DNA of 64,000 bases from Streptomyces mashuensis (GTDB lineage Bacteria > Actinomycetota > Actinomycetes > Streptomycetales > Streptomycetaceae): NCBI RefSeq assembly GCF_014654785.1, contig NZ_BNBD01000004.1, positions 124,001 through 188,000 on the forward strand. Direction: 5' to 3'. The notes below the pieces were generated by a model. The model saw only the letters and a program-made list of their open reading frames with translations, ran no database searches and was not told where the DNA came from. Within the stretch, counting starts at the first letter, position 1. Each line of letters opens with the position of its first letter. The translations under genes and the position numbers were made by a program. Positions 55,075 through 63,190 of the stretch are shown here, piece by piece.

Positions 55075-55157
55075 ATCGGACCGCCCGGCACAGCACTCTG
55101 AACGCAACGGGTGTGACCGGCGCTACACCGCGCCGCCTGGCTTCAGGAGGTACCCCC

Positions 55158-55487
55158 ATGACACAGGCAGCACGGCAACCCCACGGGCTCCGCGCCCTGA
55201 TCAACGGCGTGCTGAACAGCGATGGCAAGCCCCACCCCGTCGAGAACACCCTCGCCGCCGTGACCGTCGTGCTCGGTCTGGTGGCCTTCGTCTCCTCGGC
55301 GTTCAAGGACATGCACCTGCTCAGCTCGTGGAGCGGCCTTGCGGGCATCCTCACGGGGGCGTGGGGGCAGTTCATCTCGGCCACCACCGCCGAGCGCTTC
55401 CTGCTGATCGTCGGCCTGGGCGCGGCGGCCATCGGCTTCTTCCTGGGCATGGCCCACGGAGGACTGTTCGGCGGTCTGATCGGATAA
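55158..55487 (+). CDS. Small hypothetical membrane protein
   Basis: 109 aa with two to three TM segments (ENTLAAVTVVLGLVAFVSSAF and FLLIVGLGAAAIGFFLGMAHGG). ATG 55158 follows AGGAGG at 7 nt. Conserved next to rpsF in Streptomyces by memory. No functional motif. Divergent from rpsF. Confidence 0.75.
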   Translation: MTQAARQPHGLRALINGVLNSDGKPHPVENTLAAVTVVLGLVAFVSSAFKDMHLLSSWSGLAGILTGAWGQFISATTAERFLLIVGLGAAAIGFFLGMAHGGLFGGLIG

Positions 55488-55597
55488 GTCGGAAAAGGGG
55501 CCGTACGCCCAAACGGGGCGCTCCCCGGTCGCAGTAGGCTTCGGCGCGAGAGCCGGAGCCCCGATCCTGGGGACACACCTGCCGAGGAGCGCCCCGC

Positions 55598-56716
55598 ATG
55601 AGCCTGACCCTGAGGACCATCAGCCGAGAGCAGCATCTGGCGTACATCCAGACCCTGCCCGCGGCCAGTCACATGCAGGTGCCGGGATGGGCGGACGTCA
55701 AGGCCGAGTGGCGGTCGGAGAACCTGGGCTGGTTCGACAAGACCGGCCAGCTGGTGGGCGTGGGCCTGGTGCTGTACCGCCAGCTGCCCAAGATCAAGCG
55801 CTACCTGGCCTACCTGCCCGAGGGCCCGGTGATCAACTGGTACGCGCCGAACCTGGCCGACTGGCTCCGCCCGATGCTGGAGCACCTCAAGAAGCAGGGC
55901 GCCTTCTCCGTGAAGATGGGCCCGCCGGTCGTCATCCGCCGCTGGGACGCCGACGCGATCAAGAAGGGCATCGCCGACCCGGACGCCAAGCGCCTGCGGG
56001 ACGTCGAGGCCACCTTCATCGAGCCGCGCGCCTTCGAGGTCGCCGACCAGCTGCGCCGGATGGGCTGGCAGCAGGGCGAGGACGGCGGCGCCGGCTTCGG
56101 TGACGTGCAGCCGCGCTACGTCTTCCAGGTGCCGCTGGAGAACCGTTCCCTGGAGGACGTCCACAAGGGCTTCAACCAGCTGTGGCGGCGCAACATCAAG
56201 AAGGCCGAGAAGGCCGGCGTCGAGGTCGTGCAGGGCGGTTACGAGGACCTGCCGACCTGGCAGCACCTCTACGAGATCACGGCCGAGCGCGACAAGTTCC
56301 GCCCGCGCCCGCTGAGCTACTTCCAGCGCATGTGGACGGCCCTCAACAGCGAGGACCCCAACCGCATGCGGCTGTACTTCGCCGTGCACGAGGGCGAGGC
56401 GGTGGCCGCGGCGACGATGCTGATCGTCGGCGGGCACGTCTGGTACTCGTACGGCGCCTCGGCGAACCACAAGCGTGAGGTCCGGCCGTCGAACGCCATG
56501 CAGTGGCGGATGCTGCGCGACGCCTACGCGCTCGGCGCCAGCGTCTACGACCTGCGCGGCATCGGCGACTCGCTGGACGAGACGGACCACCTCTTCGGCC
56601 TCATCCAGTTCAAGGTCGGCACCGGCGGCCAGGCGGCGGAGTACCTCGGCGAGTGGGACTTCCCGCTCAACAAGCTGCTCCACAAGGCTCTCGACATGTA
56701 CATGTCGCGCCGCTGA
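55598..56716 (+). CDS. femX: FemX-like peptidoglycan bridge glycyl/aminoacyltransferase
   Basis: 372 aa of FemABX family with two GNAT-like subdomains. YLAYLPEGPVINW, RNIKKAEKAGVEVVQGG and RGIGDSLDETDHLFGLIQFKVGTGG are typical. In Streptomyces coelicolor the orthologue at this location adds Gly to the stem peptide of peptidoglycan using aminoacyl-tRNA. ATG 55598 with GAGGAGCG. Lies 60 bp before an alanine-racemase-like gene, probably in one transcript. Confidence 0.9.
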   Translation: MSLTLRTISREQHLAYIQTLPAASHMQVPGWADVKAEWRSENLGWFDKTGQLVGVGLVLYRQLPKIKRYLAYLPEGPVINWYAPNLADWLRPMLEHLKKQGAFSVKMGPPVVIRRWDADAIKKGIADPDAKRLRDVEATFIEPRAFEVADQLRRMGWQQGEDGGAGFGDVQPRYVFQVPLENRSLEDVHKGFNQLWRRNIKKAEKAGVEVVQGGYEDLPTWQHLYEITAERDKFRPRPLSYFQRMWTALNSEDPNRMRLYFAVHEGEAVAAATMLIVGGHVWYSYGASANHKREVRPSNAMQWRMLRDAYALGASVYDLRGIGDSLDETDHLFGLIQFKVGTGGQAAEYLGEWDFPLNKLLHKALDMYMSRR

Positions 56717-56776
56717 CCCCTTCGCGACCACCACCACGTCACTCAGCAGACCCAGGGAAAGGTTCCGGGACCGGCC

Positions 56777-57808
56777 ATGGCGCTCACGCTCTACGTCGAC
56801 ACCGCGCGCTGGCGGGCACACCAGCAGTCCGTCGTCCAGCAGTTTCCGGGGATCGTCCCGGTGTGCAAGGGCAACGGCTACGGCTTCGGCCACGACCGGC
56901 TCGCCGAGGAGGCGACCCGGATGGGCGCCGACATCCTCGCCGTCGGCACCACCTACGAAGCGGCCCGGATCAAGGACCTGTTCAGCGGCGACCTGCTGGT
57001 GCTGACCCCCTTCCGGCTCGGCGAGGAGCCGGTGCCGCTGCCGGACCGCGTCATCCGCTCGGTCTCCTCGGTGGAGGGCGTGCGCGGCCTCGTGGGCGCG
57101 CGCGTCGTCATCGAGGTCATGAGCACGATGAAGCGGCACGGCATCAGCGAGGAGGACCTCCCCAAGCTGCACGCCGCCATCGAGGACGTGCGCCTGGAGG
57201 GCTTCGCCATCCACCTGCCGCTGGACCGCGGTGACGGCAGCACGGCGGTGGACGAGGTCGCCGGCTGGATGGAGCGGCTGCGCGCCGCCCACCTGCCGCT
57301 GCACACCATGTTCGTCAGCCACCTGCGCGCCGAGGAGCTCGTCCAGCTCCAGCAGCGCTACCCGCAGACCCGCTTCCGGGCCCGCATCGGCACCCGGCTG
57401 TGGCTCGGCGACCACGACGCCACCCAGTACCGCGGCGCGGTCCTGGACGTCACGGCCGTCGCCAAGGGCGACCGCTTCGGCTACCGCCAACAGAAGGCCC
57501 CCGGCGACGGCTACCTGGTCGTGGTGGCCGGCGGCACCTCGCACGGCGTCGGCCTGGAGGCGCCCAAGGCGCTGCACGGCATGATGCCCCGCGCCAAGGG
57601 CGTCGCCCGCGCGGGCCTCGCCACCATGAACCGCAACCTGTCGCCCTTCGTCTGGGCCGGCAAGCAGCGGTGGTTCGCCGAGCCCCCGCACATGCAGGTC
57701 TCGATCCTGTTCGTGCCGAACGACGCGCCCGCCCCCCAGGTCGGCGACGAGCTGGTGGCCCATCTGCGGCACACCACGACGCAGTTCGACCGCGTCCTCG
57801 ACCACTGA
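56777..57808 (+). CDS. Alanine-racemase-like fold-III PLP protein
   Basis: 343 aa. Lys31 in VCKGNGYGFGHD corresponds to the PLP Lys of alanine racemases (AKANAYGHG). The N-terminal barrel is retained (VIEVMSTMKRHGIS, HTMFVSHL) and a C-terminal beta domain is present (FRARIGTRLWLG) but the usual racemase Tyr and C-terminal motifs are diverged. It may racemise or act on a cell-wall amino acid; its position after femX supports a peptidoglycan role. Not the housekeeping alr. Confidence 0.78.
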   Translation: MALTLYVDTARWRAHQQSVVQQFPGIVPVCKGNGYGFGHDRLAEEATRMGADILAVGTTYEAARIKDLFSGDLLVLTPFRLGEEPVPLPDRVIRSVSSVEGVRGLVGARVVIEVMSTMKRHGISEEDLPKLHAAIEDVRLEGFAIHLPLDRGDGSTAVDEVAGWMERLRAAHLPLHTMFVSHLRAEELVQLQQRYPQTRFRARIGTRLWLGDHDATQYRGAVLDVTAVAKGDRFGYRQQKAPGDGYLVVVAGGTSHGVGLEAPKALHGMMPRAKGVARAGLATMNRNLSPFVWAGKQRWFAEPPHMQVSILFVPNDAPAPQVGDELVAHLRHTTTQFDRVLDH

Positions 57809-57857
57809 TCCCCGCACGGATCCGTTCCCCCCTGTCACGGACCACCGGGGCCGCCGC

Positions 57858-59348
57858 CTACGGCCGGCGGCTCCCGGTGCCCCACTGGACACGCGTACCG
57901 TCCTCGGGTGCCGTCCGCTCCTCGCGGTCGGCGCCGAGGACGAATATGTCCGGCGCCCCGTCCAGCACGCCCCCGGAAGGGTCGTCCGAGCCGTCGCGGC
58001 GCACCACGTCCCGCTCGGGCAGCAGGATGTCGCGCACCACGAGCGCGCACAGGTAGAGCGTCCCCAGCAGGTGGACGACGATGGCCAGCTGGTAGCCCTC
58101 GGCCGGCAGTCCCTGGTGCTTGTCACCGCTGCCGGTGTAGGCCAGGTAGAACCAGATGCCCAGGAAGTAGAGCACCTCGCACGCCTGCCAGACGAGGAAG
58201 TCCCGCCACTTGGGCCGGGCCAGCGCCGCCAGCGGCACGAGCCACAGCACGTACTGCGGTGAGTAGACCTTGTTCACCAGGATGAACAGCGCGACCACCA
58301 GGAAGGCCAGCTGCGCGAACCGGGGCCGCCGGGGCGCGCTCAGGGCCAGCGCCCCGATGCCCAGCGCGCCCAGCAGCATCAGCAGCGTGGCGTAGGTGTT
58401 GGCGTCGTCGAGCGGGTCGCCGGTGCGCTGGGAGACGACCAGCCAGACCGACCCGAAGTCCACCGGCCGCTCCTGGCTGAAGGTGTAGAACTTCGCCCAG
58501 CCGGGCCGGATGTGGAAGCCGCCGGCGTCGTGCGTGAACATCAGCGGCAGGTTCACCACCAGCCAGGCCCCGGCCGCGGCCGCCGCCGTACCGAGGAAGG
58601 CGCGCAGGCGGCCGGCGCGCAGGCACAGCACCAGCAGCGGCCCCAGCAGCAGGGCGGGGTAGAGCTTCGCCGCCGCGGCGAGGCCGATCAGCACGCCCGC
58701 CGCCACCGCCCTGCTCCGGGACCACATCAGCATGGCGGCCGCGGTGAGGGCCACGGCGAACAGGTCCCAGTTGATGGTGGCCGTCAGCGCGAAGGCCGGG
58801 GCCAGGGCGACCAGCAGCGCGTCCCACGGGCGGCGCCGGTGCGTCCGGGCCACGCAGACCGCGATGACGGCGGCGCAGGCCATCAGCATCCCGGCGTTGA
58901 TGAACCAGTACGCCTGCTCCCGGTGCTGCAGGGTGCCGCCGCCGGGTGTGAGCAGCGCGGCCACCTCCATGAACAGGCCCGTGAGCACCGGGTACTCCAG
59001 GTACTCCATGCCGCCGGAGAGCGTCTGCGGGATGCGGTCGAGATAGGGAATGAGCCCCTGGTCGAAGCCGCGGCCGTTGTACAGGTGCGGGATGTCGGAG
59101 TAGCAGGCGTGGGTGTACTGGGTGGTGGCGCCCAGGAACCAGCCGTGGTCGTAGCACGGCAGCTTCTGCACCATGCCGAGGGCGAACATGCCGATGGCGA
59201 CGAGCGCGATCACCCGGACCGGCGTCCACCAGCTCACGCCCAGCAACGCACGGCGGCCCACCGGCCCGCCGAAGAGCTCGCTGCCGGCGGCGGCCACCTC
59301 GTCCTCGACGGTGGGCCGTACAAGCTGGTCGTCCCGCACGCTTCTCAT
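57858..59348 (-). CDS. GT87-like polytopic glycosyltransferase
   Basis: 496 aa with about 11-12 TM helices. DHGWFLGATTQYTHACYSDIPHLYNGRGFDQGLIPY carries the conserved Asp and the long extracytoplasmic loop of GT-C/GT87 (DUF2029) polyprenol-phosphate-mannose-type transferases. NVYSPQYVLWLVPLA and TINWDLFAV are conserved. Start at ATG 59348 or 59357. Ser/Gly/Asp-rich cytosolic tail. Probably adds a sugar to a cell-wall lipid or polymer. Confidence 0.82.
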   Translation of the reverse strand: MRSVRDDQLVRPTVEDEVAAAGSELFGGPVGRRALLGVSWWTPVRVIALVAIGMFALGMVQKLPCYDHGWFLGATTQYTHACYSDIPHLYNGRGFDQGLIPYLDRIPQTLSGGMEYLEYPVLTGLFMEVAALLTPGGGTLQHREQAYWFINAGMLMACAAVIAVCVARTHRRRPWDALLVALAPAFALTATINWDLFAVALTAAAMLMWSRSRAVAAGVLIGLAAAAKLYPALLLGPLLVLCLRAGRLRAFLGTAAAAAGAWLVVNLPLMFTHDAGGFHIRPGWAKFYTFSQERPVDFGSVWLVVSQRTGDPLDDANTYATLLMLLGALGIGALALSAPRRPRFAQLAFLVVALFILVNKVYSPQYVLWLVPLAALARPKWRDFLVWQACEVLYFLGIWFYLAYTGSGDKHQGLPAEGYQLAIVVHLLGTLYLCALVVRDILLPERDVVRRDGSDDPSGGVLDGAPDIFVLGADREERTAPEDGTRVQWGTGSRRP

Positions 59349-59389
59349 GACGGACATCCTGCCGTACCGGCCCGGCACCCGGCGGTGCC

Positions 59390-59398
59390 TGTGGACAA
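59390..59398 (-). promoter_or_regulatory. Isolated perfect DnaA box
   Basis: TGTGGACAA between the GT87 start and the terminator of the PBP gene. Single copy, so probably of little effect. Confidence 0.55.
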
Positions 59399-59402
59399 CG
59401 CC

Positions 59403-59438
59403 CGAGGGCCGTCCCGCGCGTGCGCGGAACGGCCCTCG
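59403..59438 (-). terminator. Terminator after the class A PBP
   Basis: Stem CGAGGGCCGT / ACGGCCCTCG (59403-59412, 59429-59438) continued by CCGCGC/GCGCGG across one internal mismatch (59414-59419, 59422-59427). It lies 42 bp past the stop of the PBP gene on the minus strand. Confidence 0.9.
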
Positions 59439-59479
59439 AATGCCCAGGTCAGGCCCGCCTGACCGGATTAATCGGATGA

Positions 59480-62113
59480 TCAGCCGTGGGGTCCTCCGAA
59501 GAGGCCTCCCCCGCCCTGCGGACGCCGGGAGTAGTCGGGCGACGGGGACTCGCCCGGATCGCCGATGCCCCCGGGACCGCCGTTCCCGCCACCGTTGCCG
59601 TTGCCGCCGCCGTTCCCGTTGCCCGAGTGGCACTTCGGGTCCAGCAGGCCGCAGCTCCTGGTCGGCGACGGCGAGCTGGAGGGCTGCTTCGACGGCGAGG
59701 CGGACGCCGAGGGCGACGGCGAGGCCGGCGCGGAGGCGGACGGCGAGGCGCTGGGGGAGGGGCTGGCGCCGTCGCCGTAGACCTTCTCACCGATCGGCTG
59801 CGGCGGGTCGAACTGCATGACCGGCTGTCCCTTGAGCGCCTGGCCCATGTAGTCGGCCCAGATCTCGGCCGGGAAGGAGGCGCCGTGAATGGTGGGCTTG
59901 CCACCCACGCCGCGCATGGAGAGGAACTCCTGCCGCTTGGCGTTGGGGTCCACGCGGTACATCCCGATCGCGGTGGACAGCTGCGGCGTGTACCCGGCGA
60001 ACCAGGCCGACCGGTTGCCGTCGGTCGTACCGGTCTTGCCCGCCACCGGCCGGTTGCCCAGCTGCGCCGACGTACCCGTACCCGCCTCGACGACGGTCTT
60101 CAGCACGTCCGTGACGTTGTTGGCGACGTTCGGGTCGAAGGCCTGCGCGGTCTTCTTCTCGTGCGCGTAGACGGGGTTGCCGTTCTTCTCGACCTTCTCC
60201 ACCGAGTACGGCTCGGACTGCTTGCCGCTCGCCGCGAAGGTCGCGTACGCGTCGGCGAGCCGGATCGCGCTGGGCGCCGAGGTGCCCAGCGAGAAGGTGG
60301 GCGTCAGCGAGGCCAGCTGGTCCTCGTCGAGACCGGCCTTGAGCGCGGCCTCCTGCACCAGGTCCGTGCCCACGTCCATGCCGAGCTGGATGTAGGGCGT
60401 GTTGACGGAGAACTGCATGGCCGTGCGGAGGGTGATGGGACCGCGGTCCTCGTCACCGTCGTTCCGCTGGTGCCACTCCTTGCCGTTCTCGTCGTGCCAC
60501 ACGGTGCCGTTGTACTTGCGCAGCGTCAGCTTGTTGTTGCCGTTGTAGATGCTCTCGGGGGAGACGAGCGTGCGCTGGGCGTCGCTCTGCTTCTCGCCGA
60601 GCCCGGGGTTGCGCTTGCCGTGCGTCATGGCGGCGGCCAGGACGAACGGCTTGAAGGTCGAGCCGACCTGGACGCCGGTGTAGTCGGCGTTGTTGGTGAA
60701 GTGCTCCAGCGCGTTCTCGCCGCCGTAGATCGCGACGATCTTGCCGGTCTTCGGCTCCACGGACGCGCCGCCGAACTGCACGAACTTGTCGACGTCGCGG
60801 ACGTCCGGCTTGATGTTCGCCTTCCGCACCTCCTCGACCGACTTCGACAGCGCATTGACCTTGTCCCGGTCGAAGGTGGTGTAGATCTGATAACCACCCT
60901 TGTCCAGCTCGGCCTTGCTGATCCTGGAGTGGGCGACGATGTAGTTGTCGGCGAGGTCGGTGAGGTAGCCGATCTGACCGGCCCGGTTGGTCGCCGGCTT
61001 GGGCTTCTGCGGCTGCGGGAAGCCCTTCTGGATCCACTTGTCGCGCTCGGCGGCGTCCATCCGGCCGACCTGGACCTCACGGTTGAGCGTCCACTCCCAG
61101 CGCTCGGTGGCGCGCTTGGTGTTCTTCTCCGGCGTCGCGGCCGGGCCCTGACCGCCGTAGGGGTCGTAGAGGTTCGGGCCGTTGAGCGTGGCGGCGAGGA
61201 ACGCGCTCTCGCTGGGCGTCAGCTGGCCGCAGTCCTTGTCGAAGTACGCGCGGGCGGCGGCCTGGATGCCGTAGGCGCCGCGCCCGTAGTACGCGGTGTT
61301 GAGGTAGCCGGCGAGGATGAAGGGCTTGTCCTTGGTGGCCCCGACCTTCACGGAGATGAGCAGCTCGGTGGCCTTGCGCTTGAGCGTCTGCTCCTGGCTC
61401 AGGTACGTGTTCTTCACGAACTGCTGGGTGATGGTCGAACCGCTCTGCGTCTCACCGCCCTGCGCCATCTTCACGACGGCGCGCAGGATGCCCATCGGGT
61501 CGACGCCCCAGTCCTTCTCGAAGCTGGCGTTCTCGGCCGAGATCACCGCGTTCTTCATCGAGTCGGGGATCTGCTGGTACGACACGATCTGCCGGTTCAG
61601 GTTGCCGCCGCCGGCGACCACCATCTGCTTGCCGTCGGACCAGTAGTAGACGTTCTTCTCGACGACGGCGGCCTTCTGGGCGCTGGGCACCTGGACGACC
61701 GCCAGGGCCACGCCGACGATGCCGACGACGAGCCCTATGAAGGTGACGACGAGGCCGGCCACCAGCTTCCAGGACGGGATCCAGCGCCGGAATCCGGTCT
61801 TCCCGGCCCGGGGGTAGTCCACCAGGCGCCGGCGCCCGGGCCGGCCCCCGTCCCGGCGCCCGCGGCCACCGCCGCCGGGCCCGGCGTCCGGTGACCGTCT
61901 GCGGCCCGCGGGTGTACCGCGCTGACCTGCGGCGCGGCGGCTTTCGGCGCGGCTTGCGGAACGGGGTTCGTCCCCGCGGCCGCGGCCTCGCCCGGCGGAG
62001 TTGCCGGGTGGTGCGGCGCGGCGGCCGGACGCCGGCTGCTGAGCCGCGCGACGGGCCGCGGCTCGGCCGCCGCCCTGATGAGACTGCGGCGGCTTGCGGC
62101 GGTGCTCGCTCAT
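59480..62113 (-). CDS. Class A penicillin-binding protein (GT51 + transpeptidase)
   Basis: 877 aa bifunctional peptidoglycan synthase. Basic, disordered N-terminus (about 110 residues), one TM helix (about 115-142), GT51 domain with catalytic Glu in ENASFEKDWG (about residue 195) and SGSTITQQFVKN, transpeptidase with STFKPF (Ser nucleophile, about residue 485), SVN and KTGTTDG (about 692). C-terminal Pro/Ser-rich and Gly/Asn-rich tail (residues about 775-877), exported. ATG 62113. Confidence 0.95.
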   Translation of the reverse strand: MSEHRRKPPQSHQGGGRAAARRAAQQPASGRRAAPPGNSAGRGRGRGDEPRSASRAESRRAAGQRGTPAGRRRSPDAGPGGGGRGRRDGGRPGRRRLVDYPRAGKTGFRRWIPSWKLVAGLVVTFIGLVVGIVGVALAVVQVPSAQKAAVVEKNVYYWSDGKQMVVAGGGNLNRQIVSYQQIPDSMKNAVISAENASFEKDWGVDPMGILRAVVKMAQGGETQSGSTITQQFVKNTYLSQEQTLKRKATELLISVKVGATKDKPFILAGYLNTAYYGRGAYGIQAAARAYFDKDCGQLTPSESAFLAATLNGPNLYDPYGGQGPAATPEKNTKRATERWEWTLNREVQVGRMDAAERDKWIQKGFPQPQKPKPATNRAGQIGYLTDLADNYIVAHSRISKAELDKGGYQIYTTFDRDKVNALSKSVEEVRKANIKPDVRDVDKFVQFGGASVEPKTGKIVAIYGGENALEHFTNNADYTGVQVGSTFKPFVLAAAMTHGKRNPGLGEKQSDAQRTLVSPESIYNGNNKLTLRKYNGTVWHDENGKEWHQRNDGDEDRGPITLRTAMQFSVNTPYIQLGMDVGTDLVQEAALKAGLDEDQLASLTPTFSLGTSAPSAIRLADAYATFAASGKQSEPYSVEKVEKNGNPVYAHEKKTAQAFDPNVANNVTDVLKTVVEAGTGTSAQLGNRPVAGKTGTTDGNRSAWFAGYTPQLSTAIGMYRVDPNAKRQEFLSMRGVGGKPTIHGASFPAEIWADYMGQALKGQPVMQFDPPQPIGEKVYGDGASPSPSASPSASAPASPSPSASASPSKQPSSSPSPTRSCGLLDPKCHSGNGNGGGNGNGGGNGGPGGIGDPGESPSPDYSRRPQGGGGLFGGPHG

Positions 62114-62470
62114 CGAACGGTTACTCCTCGGGCAGGCGCTATCGCCTGACAGCGGCAGGTGGCTTGCGGTCCCCCCGGCATACGGCCCGGCTGTCCCCCC
62201 GAGCGAAGGGCCGTACTGCGTACGGGACGAGGACGCACGAGAGCGTCACCCGGTTCCCATTGGTCTGCATGGCGCACAGACTACGCACGGCCAAATCACT
62301 CCCACTGGGGATGTTCACTCCAATTCAGGCTGGTTGTGTCCCACGAATCGGTGATGTGACCTCGTTCACCGCAGGCCCTCTTGTCGAGTCAGGACGCTCG
62401 TTCTATCGTCGGGATGTATCGAGTCGATACATCAGCTCGGAATAAAGGGTCTGCGGACGAAGGAGGGGAC
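62114..62470. other. PBP-padR divergent intergenic region
   Basis: 357 bp. Near the PBP start an inverted repeat CAGGCG-CTAT-CGCCTG (62133-62148) lies in its leader. Near 62349-62371 a CGGTGA/TCACCG inverted repeat includes a weak Rex-like TGTGAC-TCG-style site. The right part holds the padR promoter/operator. No ORF supported. Confidence 0.6.
62381..62433 (+). promoter_or_regulatory. padR-ino1 promoter with palindromic PadR operator
   Basis: -35 TTGTCG (62381-62386), 17-bp spacer, -10 TATCGT (62404-62409). Immediately downstream, 62413-62433, is a perfect palindrome of two 10-bp arms (GATGTATCGA and its complement TCGATACATC) around a central G. The palindrome overlaps the expected start point, so a bound repressor would block initiation. 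ATGT...ACAT ends fit PadR-family sites. Confidence 0.75.
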
Positions 62471-63139
62471 ATGAGCCGACGCTCCGGCATCCTCGAGTTC
62501 GCCGTCCTCGGCCTGCTCCGCGAGTCCCCCATGCACGGGTACGAGCTGCGCAAACGCCTCAACACCTCGCTCGGGGTGTTCCGTGCGTTCAGCTACGGCA
62601 GTCTCTACCCCTGCCTGAAGACCCTCGTGGCCAACGGCTGGCTGACGGAGGAGCCCGGCAGTGCCCCGGAGGACGCCCGCGCGGCGTCCCTGGCCGGCCG
62701 GCGGGCGAAGATCGTCTACCGGCTGACCACCGCGGGCAAGGAGCACTTCGAGCAGCTGCTCGCCCACACCGGCCCCGACGCCTGGGAGGACGAGCACTTC
62801 GCCGCCCGCTTCGCGTTCTTCGGGCAGACCTCGCGGGACGTGCGGATGCGGGTGCTGGAGGGCCGCCGCAGCCGGCTGGAGGAGCGCCTCGAGAAGATGC
62901 GCGCCTCCCTGGCCCGCAGCCGCGACCGGCTGGACGACTACACGCTCGAACTCCAGCGGCACGGCATGGAATCGGTCGAGCGGGAAGTCCGCTGGCTGAA
63001 CGAGCTGATCGAGAGCGAGCGGGCGGGGCGCGACCAGCGCAACGGCACCGCCGCCCACGACACATCAGGAGAAGCGGGCGGCCTGCCCCGGCACCGGGGT
63101 GGCACCCGGCCGGATCCGTCCGACGACACCGCCAAGTGA
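62471..63139 (+). CDS. PadR-family transcriptional regulator
   Basis: 222 aa. PadR winged HTH: SGILEFAVLGLLRESPMHGYELRKRLNTSLGVFRAFSYGSLYPCLKTLVANGWLTEE (residues about 5-62); C-terminal coiled coil (RRSRLEERLEKMRASLARSRDRL) for dimerisation and a disordered tail. ATG 62471 with GAAGGAGGGG. 51 bp before ino1; likely represses itself and ino1 through the palindrome. Effector unknown. Confidence 0.92.
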   Translation: MSRRSGILEFAVLGLLRESPMHGYELRKRLNTSLGVFRAFSYGSLYPCLKTLVANGWLTEEPGSAPEDARAASLAGRRAKIVYRLTTAGKEHFEQLLAHTGPDAWEDEHFAARFAFFGQTSRDVRMRVLEGRRSRLEERLEKMRASLARSRDRLDDYTLELQRHGMESVEREVRWLNELIESERAGRDQRNGTAAHDTSGEAGGLPRHRGGTRPDPSDDTAK

Positions 63140-63190
63140 ACCCCTGCCGTCCGCAGGGAGTTCGTCGAGTACTAACAGGGAGCAACCGGA

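Noticed and set aside
54863..58126. 1087-codon frame opposite femX and the racemase-like gene
   Set aside because: Antisense shadow of genes with clear protein homology.
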